A DNA stretch of 64,000 bases. Source: Neodontobutis hainanensis. Its lineage: Eukaryota > Chordata > Actinopteri > Gobiiformes > Odontobutidae. A program made the translations under genes and the position numbers. Below, piece after piece: positions 51,679 through 63,900 of this stretch; position 1 is the stretch's first letter, and each line of letters starts with the position of its first letter. The stretch is from assembly GCA_024349245.1 (NCBI GenBank), contig JALDNG010000005.1, positions 17,140,001 through 17,204,000 on the forward strand, given 5' to 3'. The notes beneath the pieces are model-generated. The model ran no database searches. It was given only the letters and a program-made list of their open reading frames with translations, and had not been told where the DNA came from.

Positions 51679-52089
51679 AGAGCACATTGCAGTTGTCTTT
51701 TTGGCGGCAGGTTGATCCACGGACAGCCTTCATGAAAACTACCTTGTGTGGTCACTGGGGGGTAAGAGAGGCTGTGGAAATCTGACATGTTGTATTCTGT
51801 TTGAGGATTATATTAATCCGCAAGTCCTCCCCAATTCTCAACATACCAAACATAAATATTGAACAGGTGAAGGAAAACACACTGCACAGTCAAGCACTGA
51901 ACGTCTTATAGAAATGGACAAACATGTAGCAGGGATGAAAGCTGATATTGACCCCCTGTTTGCTGCAAGGTGAGGCCGGGGACATACTGTGGGTGTACGC
52001 TGCAGCCCTGAACACACCAAGAACCACGGAGGTAGACTGCTTCTCCAGTGCACGCTTGAGCTCTTTTTCACTGATACTACTGCACACAT

Positions 52090-52990
52090 ATAATTTCTGA
52101 CCTGTGTGGTGTGAAATGGGGGGCTGCAGGGGGGGTGGGGTGGGGGGTGTTAGGGTGTGAAAGTTGAAGGTATTTTCTGCAAAGTCCATGGAGAGAGTTG
52201 TTAGAACGATGCTTCCAATGCAAACTTGACAGCACGGGAAGTTCATGTGCCGGGCCTCATCATGCAATGGGTGAATGTCTCTATTGAAGCGACTGGGCAA
52301 GGCGGCAAACCACAAATCACGGCCTCCCTACTCCATATGTCCGCTGTTTGAACTCCGTTAAGAGTAAACACGTGGAATGAGCTCGTCGCTCAAGCATCTC
52401 TAGCATCTGTGATCATCCAAGTTGCCCAGATCTTAAGTTTAACGTAAGAGGAGTGGAGGGCTGCTCTCAAGTATGGAGTGATATCTGCCTGCTGAAAAGA
52501 TGGTTATTAAAACAAATTTCCTCAGGATTGTTGAAGACAAACCTGGATTTTGGCGTTTGCTTCAGGGGCTAGCTGTGGAAGTCAAGAAACTTCTACTGAG
52601 GTAAATCAATGTGTTAACATAGGCTGAACGGCTAACCTGCCCTGGAGCAGGTTAAGTTGCAGATAGACAATAAAAACACGTACATTGACCAATGAAGAGC
52701 GAGAAATAAGCTGACGTGTCAAGGAGGAGGTCGAAAGACGCAGCACGTCACAGAAAAAACAGAAGTGGAGCACAAATTAAGAGTTAATTTGCAAAAATAG
52801 ATAAGTGTCATTTTGGAAATCAGTTAACTAAGGATTGTAATTTATTCTTTGCATAGCCCTGTGTTCAAAGCCCAAATCCATTTGAGTGATCCTAATTGGA
52901 CAATGCCACTCAAGTTTGGTTTGACTGACATCAACTTTAGCAAATAATAAAATAAATTAAAAACTGACAAATTAAAAAAACGGCGTTATC
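52090..52990. other. no gene found (unit B)
   Basis: Duplicate of the non-coding stretch at 41140-42040, including the G-rich run at 52116-52150. Confidence 0.4.
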
Positions 52991-53002
52991 TGCTTTTGCA
53001 AA

Positions 53003-53458
53003 TCCATCCATATAATACCGCTTATCCGGGGCCGGGTCACGGGGGCAGCAGTCTTCCCTCAGAGACGCCCAGACTTCCCTCACCCCAGACACTTCCTTCA
53101 GCTCATCCAGGGGGATACTGAGGCGTTCCCAGTCCAGCCAAGAGATATAGTCCCTCCAGCGTGTCTGGTCTTCCCTGGGGTCTCCTCTCGACGGAACATG
53201 CCCGGAACACCTCCCTAGGGAGGCGTAAAGGAGGCATCCAGGAGGCATCTAAAACAGATGCCCAAGCCATCTCAGCTGGCTTCTCTCGATGTGGAGGAGC
53301 AGCGGCTCTACTTTGATCTCCTCTCGAGTGACTGAGCTCCTCACCCTATCTCTAAGGGAGCGCCCCTCCACCCTACATCGCCCACATTACTGCAGAAGCT
53401 GCACCGATCCGCCTTTCAATCTCACTCGTGAACAAGACCCCAAGATACTTAAACTCTA
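53003..53458 (-). mobile_element. Rex3/RTE-like LINE 3' end (unit B)
   Basis: Duplicate of 42051-42505. It carries an extra G in CTTATCCGGGGCCGG and single-base changes, such that the minus frame reads RWRDYISWLDWERLSIPLDE. Confidence 0.8.
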
Positions 53459-53459
53459 C

Positions 53460-55050
53460 ATTTCAATATTTGTGAACACAATGCTGAGTGCAGACTTTGC
53501 TGTGGTCGTGTTAAATTGTTCTATTAAATGTTTTATTAAAATGTTAAATAATAGAATAGATAGTTATTGCTTTTTCTAACAAAAACATTCATAAAAATAT
53601 TTTGGGGTGAAAACACTAGGGTAAAAAAAGTTTGCTTGCCAATGCAAAAACATTCACAGATGCTAAATTGGGATAAAATAAAAAGCTCTGAGTGATTCTT
53701 ACTTAGGAGGCATAAGAGCCAAATCTTTGAGAAGAGCCGGATTTTCTATCACTATTTCTAAGTGTAGTTGTGATAACCCAGCATTAGTGGATATTCATAC
53801 TGAACAGCCCTGTATTAATAATATATCAGTAGCACTTAATGAGCCATTGACCATGAGGCTGTCACAACATAACACTTCAGTAACTTCAGCATTTGTAACA
53901 GACTCAGCAGTGCTTTCATGCACAAACATGAAAAACATCCAACTACTGAGAAGTAGTTTTACCCACTCAGTGAATATAACAAATACAGTAATCATAAGGC
54001 CGACATTACAATAAGAAAATCTCAGTAACAGAAAATTTTAACAGACTCTGTTGGAATTGAATTTCTGCAGAAAACATGAAATAAAAATGTGTAACCAACT
54101 AACTACAACTAGTTTCAAAAAGACTCAAATTATGTAGCTTTATCTAAGAATAATCACGCACTGAATCCCTGACAACCAACACTGCACTATGGGACAAAAA
54201 CGATTTCTTCATTAGCAGTTCTTATCCACAGACTCCACAAATGTAGTCTCTCATTTTGTACTAGCGTCATTAGCGTACAAAAACAACTGCACTTAAGGCA
54301 ACAGAGGCAGACATGTGAAAAAGTTCACATACACTGAACCAGGAGGTTATAATGAGATGATTTTGTGCATCTCAAAAACGGTAACGGTACAGCAACTTAT
54401 TCACAGTAAAATTAGCACACACAATGTGACAAAGGTAGGACAAGTAAAATGTGAAGTGTGAAGTTATATTATTTGCTATTTTTATAATTTATTTTTTTGT
54501 TTTGTTTTGATTTGTTATTATTTGGAGTGATATTTGCTGGTTGTAATCAAATGCGAGGCAGTAAAGGCAAAGGGCAAAAAAAGTGGTTACTGCCTCTTCC
54601 AAATTGCAACCTCTAGAGCTAAAACTGTTGCATGTTCTTAAGCCAAAGCACTGCTCACACGTGAAAAGAAGTCTCAGGTCAGTGGTCTTACATCAAAGAG
54701 AAAACAATAGAGAAAATGTAGTGTGTTGTGGTTTAACCCTTGAGGTATTACGGGACAATCACACAATGAGTAAATAAAAGTGCTTGATATGTGTCTAAAT
54801 TTTATGATAATGGTAGAAGAGGTCAACTTGTGTGTAGCTCTATTTTATCCAATCAAAGGCTGGAGTTGTTAGAATGTGAAGCGTAAAGTGAGAGCCAATA
54901 CCATGCAGACATATAAATGCCGTAATAATAGTGAGTCCAAAGACTGGAGCACAGCAGGCCCAGTATCTGGCAGGTTTATTGCAGCATAATGCACCAATAC
55001 AGTTTTTATTTCAAATGCATCTTACCATACAATATCTGTATGGATGTATG
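53460..55050. other. no gene found (unit B)
   Basis: Duplicate of the non-coding stretch 42510-44090. Confidence 0.45.
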
Positions 55051-55072
55051 TGGAGATTCTCAGTCATCCAGG
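55051..55072. repeat. Penelope-type CTCAGTCATCC motif (unit B)
   Basis: Duplicate of 44097-44118. Confidence 0.4.
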
Positions 55073-55593
55073 TCCTAAGTTAGTAGAAGGGCTGGAGATA
55101 GGGTAAAATAATGTTTTTAATGCCACAAGTTCTGCTGTGTTTAATGGAACATAAAGTAACTGTAACATTTGCAAATAAACAAAATCATTGTTTTCAAAGG
55201 TTTTCAGCTTGGACTGAAACTGGTTTTGCTGATCAACTTCTGAGCCTCTTTCTTGCATATTTACAGTGATTTGACAAATTTGTTCACAATACGTAGATTG
55301 TGGGACACTAAACCAAGAACATTTCCTCTGGCGATTGATATGTTATTTTGGGGAAAAAAGGACAAAATTTAGCATTCTTTAATTTCAGAATCTGAATGTT
55401 TATAACAAGACAAGCTTGACATTTTTTCTTTTTTTTCTTTAGCTTCACCTTGTAGTGCCACAAAACTGTGCCACACGTTTGGAGCCAAAAATCTGGTTGG
55501 CATGGTAAATTTGTTTAGGTTACTTCATACCCCTTTGGCCTATGGAAACTGCCCTTAACTGACCGAGAACAATCCAGTGGAAACAAAGCTTAC

Positions 55594-55931
55594 ATAAATG
55601 TTCCGACTGTCTGATCTAAAGGTCTGTCTCCTCCCATCCTGAGTGGTTTGTGTCTTTCCGAGTCTCTGTGATGCACTGTTTAGTCATGATTAATGGTATT
55701 GAATCAGGCTGTGGCAGAGTAGCCTCTCACTACCCAGGGGTGTCTATGGAAATCATTTTCATATGCTGAAACGGATACCCGGTCTCTTGCGCCCTGCCTT
55801 CCTCTGTACATCTGACCTAATCAAGTACACAAGATGAATCTGCGGCGGTCATGTGATTAGCTCCTGATCGGGTTTACGCTGTCTCTTCCTGCACTGCAAG
55901 ACGATCACTAATGGGCAGTGAGTTATGGCAA
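55594..55931. other. conserved-looking 3' flank of unit B
   Basis: Duplicate of 44640-44977. It continues without a break into 55934-56240, so this copy sits in what is probably the ancestral right-hand context. Confidence 0.25.
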
Positions 55932-55933
55932 TA

Positions 55934-56670
55934 ATAACGCAGCTTTCTTATAATAAGGTAATCAATTCAATCTAATGTCAATTGGCGCAGATAAATGCTC
56001 TGTCTTGGTATAATTGAAGGTTTGGGTGACTATTGACTTAGGTTGAGTAAACATCTGTTCCTAAATATTCTTTGCTGAGTGTGTCCATTAATTATAATTG
56101 AGGCCAATTAACAGACTACACATACAGGAGAATATATGGAGCTTTATGAGAACAACTGATTAATGGCACGTCAGTCTTCTAACCAACATCAAACACAATT
56201 ACTTTTCATTTGCAGCTACTTTACCCTACTTTCAGCAGCACATCTTTATTTAGGTCAGATTTTAGTTAAAATGTAGCGCCTGGAGCTGGTAAGCAGCAAT
56301 TTAAAAGCAAAACCAGTATTTAAGTAAGCATCTCATAAATACAAGATATATTTCTCAATGTTTTGAGATAGTCCTGCTTTTGAATCGTAAACAATGTGCT
56401 CACTGCAGTTGACCGTGGTAGTTAGAAACCAAACAGTTATAAAGACATTAAATCAAACCATCTTCTGCCATTTACATTGCCTTTTGGGGCTGTCGAGAAG
56501 AAGACAAATCACAACACGCATCAAAAATATGTTTCTAATATAGCAGCCTTAGTCACAACACACAGGAAGATGAAAAAACTGTTTATTTTGACATTGTTAA
56601 AAATCACACCCCAGAATTTTCTGATAAATATAATTAATTGAATTAAAGTGATCATTTAGCCCTAGGACCC
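55934..56670. other. unique non-coding DNA, possible CNE
   Basis: TE-free and rich in AATTAA/TAAT sites (for example TCCATTAATTATAATTGAGG near 56084-56103, then CCAATTAAC). No coding frame. Possible continuation of a conserved regulatory block from the left; unproven. Confidence 0.28.
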
Positions 56671-56680
56671 ATCCATCCAT

Positions 56681-56758
56681 CTAGGGACGCGGTGGCTCAG
56701 TGGTAGAGCGGTTGTCCTTCAACTGAAAGGTGAGCGGTTCGATTCCCGCTCTCCCTAG
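56681..56758 (+). mobile_element. tRNA-derived SINE head
   Basis: Box A TGGCTCAGTGG (56693-56703) and box B GGTTCGATTCC (56736-56746) are both close to consensus. The sequence is bounded by an exact inverted pair CTAGGGA/TCCCTAG (56681-56687 and 56752-56758). The spacing from the outer stem to the D arm and the CTTC..GAAAG anticodon region do not fit a standard tRNA, so I call a SINE head. It lies between an ATCCATCCAT tail-like run (56671-56680) and an antisense Rex3 piece. Confidence 0.65.
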
Positions 56759-56769
56759 AGTTTGTACTG

Positions 56770-57192
56770 TTCATGCAGCTCAGCTCCTTACCGGTACATT
56801 GACTGCATCACTGCAGAAGCTGCACTGATCAGTCTGTCAATCTCACGCTCCTTCCTTTCCTCACTCGTGAACAAGACCCCAAGATACTTGAACTCCTCAA
56901 CTTGAGGTAGGAGCTCTCCACCAACCTGAAGGGTACAAGCCATTCTACTCCGACTGAGAACCATGGTCTCAGACTTGGAGGTGCTGATCCTCATCCCAGC
57001 CGCTTCACACTCGGCTGCATACCACCCCAGTGCACACTTGAGGTCCTGGTTTGATGGAGCCAACAGGACAACATCATCTGCAAAAATCAGAGACGAGATC
57101 TTGTTGTCCCCAAAGCAGACTCCCTCCGGCCCCTGGCTGCACCTGGAAATCCTGTCCATAAAGATAATGAACAGGACTGGTGACAAAAACAA
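56770..57192 (-). mobile_element. Rex3/RTE-like LINE RT fragment
   Basis: Minus-strand frame 56788-57192, 134 residues without a stop. It reads SPVLFIIFMDRISRCSQGPE, SSLIFADDVVLLA with the catalytic Asp pair, AAECEAAGMRISTSKSETMV, then EEFKYLGVLFTSEERKEREI. These are the palm and thumb of the reverse transcriptase. It is the best preserved coding piece in the window and is closer to the family norm than the copies at 9471-11450. It is truncated on both sides, so not functional. Confidence 0.88.
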
Positions 57193-57194
57193 GT

Positions 57195-59320
57195 AAAAGT
57201 AAAAACAAGCTGATGGTATGATTTGTGGACTTCAGTGATTTTATACTTAATACTACAACATACTATATTTACAAATGTATAGGGCTTTAATATATTGACA
57301 GCCCAATCAGTCTTCCAACAACATCAAACAATTACTTTAGTACACTACACTTCCTCTGCGCTTTGTTGAATCAAAAATAACATGTCTGAAGTGAATATAC
57401 TCTGTTCTCCAGCAATGAAAGATTTTTTTATTAACAAATACTCACACAAAGCACCTTTGAATTGTGCGCAACAGATGCCCATTGTTAGGCCTCAAGGAAA
57501 CCGAGGGCTTGTGTTTTGAGTGAACACCCACACACTTGGCCTTGCCTCTTCATGGTAATGCTGTGCGCTGACCCTTCAGAGGCCTCTGTGGGACTGTGGC
57601 CAAAGGTTGCAAACATTTCTCAACGAAAGAGAAGAGAAGGAGAGATTAGAGGCTCTCTGGTTGCTTTGGAGTAATGCATCTCTCTCTGAGGAGAAGGAAT
57701 TGGAGAATGGGGTCAAGCAAGGATATTGAACACAGCTTCAGACAAGTCAGACTTTCAGGATATCTGTGCGGACATGAAACCGCCAAATTAAATTCAGTTG
57801 CAATTGAATCCCCTCTTTCTCTGTGTGCTCAAACTCCCTCACTTTCAAACCAGGCCGTGTGGAAAAATCAATAGCGTATATATTGATATTAATGTTCAGC
57901 ATTATGCGTTCCAAATTAAATCATAGCAGCAGAGAGGAGCATATGGCCCTTTATTAACAACATGTGCCAAAATCAAATTACCATCTAGTTCTGAGTCTCA
58001 GGCGGCCGGCTGCAGGTAAACGAACTGCCTCTGCATGTTGTTTACCTGGTGCACAGTGCACGCTCAAATAAAGAGCTCAGATGGGAGTGGGCAGATGGAA
58101 AAAAAATATATATTTATATATTTATATAAAGTGTCCATTAGGGCCTGACACATACAAAGAATTTTAAATGTTAACAATTTTTTATGCTACAGACCTCCGA
58201 CAACAAAATATCCAAGGTTTAACGGTTTTGTTCATGCAGTGTGTGGTATAGACACAAATTGTTTTCTTGCACGCTCAAGGCAGTTTTCATTGCAGCAGTA
58301 CAATACATGTTGGCTCAGTGCGGGAAGTACGGGAAGAGTATTTTGGGGGGGGTTTGTCAGTTTTGTCCAGTTGTACAGCACAGGTGCAGGGTTTGTATAG
58401 CACAGCACAGTTTGGTACTCATAACCCATTAAGAGGCTTACGTTTTCATCTGCTGAGTTCATAAGATAAGTTCATCTGCTACATTATCAGTGACGTCACA
58501 CAAATGTAATAAACGTTGTGCTTCTATATGAGAAATTAATCATATTAAAAAAATTTAATAAGAGTTACAGTAGGATCCCATCCCTCCATTTAGTTTCTTT
58601 GTCTCTATGCTATCGTTTTCACTATTTACAATTTCATTTTCACTAAGGGCTCCTTTCTTCTGTTCAAGACAAAGGGGGAAAAATTAGGACATGGTAGCAC
58701 AAATCTACTGGAAACTATGTGGAAATGGGTAAAAAAAAAAATTATACTATAGATTCATGATTCATGTTTCATGTGCAAAATCAAAGTTAGGATTTAAACA
58801 TAACACCGCTAATTCACTGCTACAATTGTTTAGTATTTTATTTTCTTCAAGACACAACTCACAACAGAGTAAAATAATACCCCTTACTTCATTTCTATAA
58901 AACCTGTTGCGTAAGTAGAGGACGAGCTGTGACAATGTCCATTTGTTGTCCCACAATACAACAAACAAGGACACCTCAACCATAAAATCCTTCCTTTCAA
59001 ACACATTGGAACAATCCATGGTTCATCTGTACAGGACACAGTGTGGCTCCATTAACAACAAAACATGCTTGGTGCGGATTTAATGAGCGCACTTCCATAT
59101 GTAGGATAAAGAATATTCACTTTTTTCATTATTGGATAATTATACTCTCTTCACAGCAATTACACAGGAAATGGGTGTTGTGTAGATAAGATAAAGGATG
59201 CTATGTAGCCTTTATCAGCCCGTCCTCGCTCTTCTTTAAAACCACTGTTGCACAAGCTGATGGTGACTTGAAAAACACCAGGGATATGAAGGTTTAAGTA
59301 AAGTTTGCAATGTACGGTGG
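57195..59320. other. gene-poor DNA, possible CNE
   Basis: No supported gene. The block 57440-58060 is TE-free and base-balanced, with TAAT-type and CAATTAAATT-like sites, and could be conserved non-coding DNA. An AT-rich ATATTTATATATT run sits near 58107-58128. Overlapping frames at 58232-58464 on both strands have no domain. Confidence 0.28.
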
Positions 59321-59339
59321 TCAATAAATATAGGGCTAT

Positions 59340-59590
59340 TATTGTAGCAAAACTGTTTGCAAATGCAAGTTGTGTGCGTGTATTCAGATTTGCAAGTTCA
59401 CACGCAGAGTTGTGTGCGCTTGTAGAGGTTTGTGAAAGAGAGGTGTGCGTAAAAAGATCTGCAAATTCATTTGTGTGTGTGTAATCATGTGCAAATGTGA
59501 AATACAAGTGCAAACATGCACCTAGATTTGCACAAGCATAGTAATGCACACAAATCTTTCAAATACACACAAATCTCTCATTGCAACTTA
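59340..59590. repeat. degenerate short repeats
   Basis: Words such as GATTTGCAAGTTCACACGCA, AGTTGTGTGCG, CATGTGCAAATG and CACACAAATCT recur many times on both strands at irregular spacing of roughly 20-30 bases. This makes an imperfect tandem or inverted array. The 129-residue minus frame across it is low-complexity. Confidence 0.5.
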
Positions 59591-59674
59591 TAGGAAACGT
59601 TCAACTGACTGTCTCTACTTACATTTACTTTTGCTACAGTCCTGTCGAGTGAGATTTGAAAAAGCATATGTGGA

Positions 59675-59712
59675 TTTGCAACCGCTCTACCACCTGAGCC
59701 ACTGCGCCCTGA
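59675..59712 (-). mobile_element. tRNA-like SINE head scrap
   Basis: On the minus strand: GCGCAGTGGCTCAGGTGGTA then GAGCGGTTGCAAATCC, a clear D-arm and box A. No box B remains. Confidence 0.6.
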
Positions 59713-59839
59713 CTTTTTTAGAACGTGCATATCTAGATATAGTAACATTTTTTTTAATTTACATAAAAAATTATATAGTAAATGTTTTTTATAAATAGTT
59801 TTGGTGGGTGTTTTAAATTTTACTGTAACTGTTTTGTAT

Positions 59840-59935
59840 TTGCTGCTGCCTATTTTGGACAGAACTCCCTTAAAAAGGAGGTTCTTAATCTCAATGGGAT
59901 TTTCCTGTTTAAATAAAGGTTAAATGAAAACCCGT
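59840..59935 (+). mobile_element. LINE 3' end tail
   Basis: AACTCCCTTAAAAAGGAGGT, then CTCAATGGGATTTTCCTG and TTTAAATAAAGGTTAAATGA, matches the 3' end wording of a common fish LINE with an AATAAAGGTTAAA tail. The body is missing. An inverted copy lies at 60862-60950. Confidence 0.6.
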
Positions 59936-59989
59936 AGGAAAATTCACATCTAGAAGCCAATACCAGGGGTGCCCAACATGTTTTTTAAT

Positions 59990-60075
59990 GTTGTGGGGGA
60001 AACCGGAGTACCTGGAGGAAACCCACACAAGCACAGGAATAACATTCAAACTCCACTCAGAAACACCGAGCCCAA
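59990..60075 (-). mobile_element. SINE-like repeat fragment
   Basis: GGGGGAAACCGGAGTACCTG then GAGGAAACCCACACAAGCAC: same family as 34840-35095 and 45816-46071. Confidence 0.5.
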
Positions 60076-60861
60076 TGCAGTTTCCCTTCACATTCTGTAC
60101 AAACATAGCACTTATAGGAAAAAGCTAAAATAAGTTTCATTACTTTCAATTAAAACTCACCTTTTTGTTGTTATTTTACTGTAAATGTACAGTAGCCTTT
60201 ACAGTAGTAGATACTATAGCCTCACACTATTTTAAATGCTAAAGAGCACTCTGTCAGAACTCACAATGTACAATGCAGTCTGGAGCAATGCTCCATTAAA
60301 CCTCCTCCAGACCTGGGTTTGGTGCTTGTAAGAGGCAGGCTCTTCAATATTCATATCAAATCTGAATAGTATGAACTTGTCAAACCTGGAAGCATTTAAA
60401 TATGGAGTAGCCTTCCATCTTTTCTTTCCCGAGGCCTGCTCTCGAGATGAAAGGTGCAGAGGAGAAAGGGCCCTGGTCAAGTGAGTTAAAAACGCTGATA
60501 TCTGCATGTCTTTGAAAATCAAATGCATCGCTTTTGTCGTGTCAGCCTCCATCTTTGATAGTTCTTTTTTTCCGCCATGCATCTCCTTTAGCTTCAGTAG
60601 AAGTGAAATGGTGGGCTATTTATGACTAATTGTATTTTCGTTCTGTTTTGATCTTAAGAGCGAGACCAGACTCCCGGGTGAGCTTTTATGGAGAGATTAG
60701 AAGGTATAGAGGAAGGAAATTGTAAACAGGAGCTTGTACAACAGTGGAGTAGCAGCCAAAGTGACCATAAAGTTTTCAAGTAGTAGTAAGTAACTCCTAA
60801 TTTTTTGTCAGTTTTTGCAGCAATCATTTCTTTTTAACCAAAGCAGTAATGGACCCTCTTT

Positions 60862-60950
60862 ATTTTTTAAATCTTCTATTTAACCAGGTGAAACCTCATT
60901 GAGATTAAAAATCTCTCTTCCAAGAGTTACCTGGAGTTATTGTCAAGTAC
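60862..60950 (-). mobile_element. LINE 3' end tail, inverted copy
   Basis: TTCTATTTAACCAGGTGAAA, then CCTCATTGAGATTAAAAATC and TCTCTTCCAAGAG, is the reverse complement of the tail type at 59840-59935. Two independent short insertions about 1 kb apart in opposite orientation. Confidence 0.6.
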
Positions 60951-63900
60951 AACCAATCAATAACCACCAACCAACCTTTAAACTACAGAGCTAACAAGCA
61001 TTTATATGCTGCTTGTTTTTCACCAGCTCCACCATTGTCAAAAAAGCATACTCAGACTGTTTAATTATCTCTGACAATTGAATAAAATGGGACAGAATAC
61101 TAAAAAAATATTCTGTTTGTTTCAAAGACTTAACACTTTATTAATGGACCTTAGTTACAACGTTTTTGGCTTCTAGTTTTAATAAGGGCCCATAGAGCAG
61201 GCACAGTATAACCCGATCCTCACATCAGTACGATCACTTCTGACCAATCAAAGCCAGACAAAGGTGATGTCATCAAATGAGGTATTTTTTTTTTGCCAGT
61301 TTGATAATTTGCAAGAAAGAAAATATTCAGTGTAGTTTCCCTGTTAGTCATACACCAGCTGTCTCTTCTACACTGTGAGAAAACTCTTTCAGGACAACAC
61401 TTTGTTCATTTGCAATACCACAAATGGCCAGCAGTGAAATTTGCAACAGGGAAGTGACACAATATAATAGTAATATAAAACAGGGTTGAACATCTGACAG
61501 AAAAAAAAAAATACGGGTAAACTAAAAACAAGTGAGACAGATCCGAACATAGCTAAGCTGAATTCACAGAGTTTTTTTCCTAAGATTTTTTTGAGTTTTA
61601 AAATGTTCTTCTTTCAACCTAAACTAATTTCCTAGATTGCTTGTATATGCTAATTTTCTAGGTTACATTTCCTTGCAATTTTGTTGATCTCTGATATACT
61701 TTATGTGTGCACTGCCATTTTAACTTGCATTTCTGCTTAACACAAAACAACAAAGTATTGAAATATTAAACACAATGTGCCCAAAATGCTTTCACAAAAC
61801 AAATTGTGACGTGCCTGACTCAGAAGCCTAGTCTGTTGTTTAGCGAGTGCATGCATCACTGGCAGTCGAGGCCCTCCCTGTCAGCACAGTACTTTTCATA
61901 AATTTCACATTGCTGCTGTATCAGAGTCTTCAATAAAAGAGATGATGTATTTTCATGCTTGGAAGCATTTTGCAGCTGGCACAAAAGGTAAAAAAGGGAT
62001 GTTTGCATTTTTGACAGAGAAAACTCAAAATAAGGACAAGATTCAATCCTGTTTCCTTATTGCCTGCCTTTTATTTTAAACTTCCTGGCTGGTAGCCCAT
62101 GTAGTCTGTCTTGACCTGTTTAAAGGACACAGCAATAATAAATCTATAAAACCCCAGACTTAGGTCAGAAAATATTACAAACTCAGTATTTGTCACTTTT
62201 CACAGCTGTCGTTGGCTCGAACTTGTCAGTGATCAGTGACTCATTCCCAGATATGAACTGAGTGACTGGAGTGACTCATTGTTTGCCAGAGAACAAATGA
62301 GAGAAGAAATGTAGGTATGCAGTTTTAAAGCTTTGAGGCACTAAAGCATTTGGTCAGACATGAAAGTTCCAGAATTTAAATTTTTAACCCATCTATTGAC
62401 CCTAACTGCCACAATGTTTGATATTGCTGGTGTCGAATTATTCAAATGCCTAGTTGTTTTTTTGCAATGATGAAAAAATGGCAAATTGTATTAACAATTC
62501 TCAACCTTCATATGTCTTAACCTCATAGTAAAACGTGCACAAAATTAGAACAAAGCACAAAAATGGAATGTGTATCCAACATAATATTAAAATATCATTA
62601 GATCTGGAAGTGTCCAAACCCTTTTCAACGAGAGCCAGGTTTAAAATAATGTGACACGTTTTCTTAGGGCAACATGTTTTCACCAGTCATCAATCATCCT
62701 TCAATAAAAGTTTGATTATGGCGCAGTTGACGTTGTTCCTGCCTGACGTACCTCCTCAGGACAGGTCAGCTGCAGGGTCGTAAACTCATGGTACTGTTCA
62801 CATGTTTTGCCCCCTCTGTAGTACATCTCTAGAAACTTTAAATTTCTGGTTTCTTCGCCAGCTCCTAGCCCTACTCAGTCTTGTTCCTTTTATTTCAACT
62901 GCAGAAGGTGGAATCCCTGCAACCAACTTAGGGTGCAAACATTTGGTCCAACCTGAATGGATTTTGAACACTTCAACTTATTTTCAAGCTGTGACTCCTT
63001 CCTCCCTTGGAACGGTTTGTTTAACAGTTTTTTATTTGCATGCGCTACAGTACAATCCAACGTAAAAGTGCACTTTTTTTTCTACGCAGGGCTGACTTGT
63101 CATACATGTAACCGAGTGTCTTTTCAAGTTCATCCGCTCCTGCACTAGCTATTGTTGATTTCACTCTGGGATTGTTAAAAAAATGAAGAATGAATCATAA
63201 TAAAGTATAATTGGCGGGTCTTGTGTGTGCGGCTCACAGATCAGCTGTGATCCGTTTCACTCATAGTACTTATTGCTAGAAAATGTATGCATTTTTGTCA
63301 TGAGAAGGACTTGTTCTTCACTCTAGTATTCTCAGAGGTGTTCTCAGAGGTGGTATCAGAGGTGTTGGTCGACATCAAAGAATGGGAGGACTTTGGCATA
63401 CTGACCACTGCAGGAAATGTTAATACAACTCTTTACAGCATTCTTGGGTTCACACTGTATTGGTTGGTGGCTTTTCAGAAAAATGTTGTACTTCTGAACA
63501 TTTAATTAGATACTGTCTATTTTTTTAAAACTGAATTTCAGACTGGAGACTCAACATCTAATCAACAAAAGATGTGCCAGACGTTCATGGAATACTATTC
63601 AGGTCAGTGTTTAATACTCTCCTTGCCTTGGACATGACATTCTTTTAAGGCCGTTCTCTAATATGATGTTGGACTCTACCTGAGGTATTTTATTTTTTAA
63701 AAAATGCTTCAGGTCCTCTATTTTAAACAGATTTAACTATCAGAATACAGATGCTTCCTCCAAGCCATGTGATCTCAGTCCTACTGCAACAAAACCTTCT
63801 GGTCATGCTGTACAAAACTGGAAATAATTTATTTGATTTGTGCTCACAAAATCTCTGTGCCTCAAGTTACTTACCTCAATGCTCTCAAGATTATCTGGAT

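Noticed and set aside
56681..56758. Functional tRNA gene
   Set aside because: Pol III boxes are good, but the anticodon arm and acceptor spacing do not fold as a standard tRNA; SINE head is the better call.
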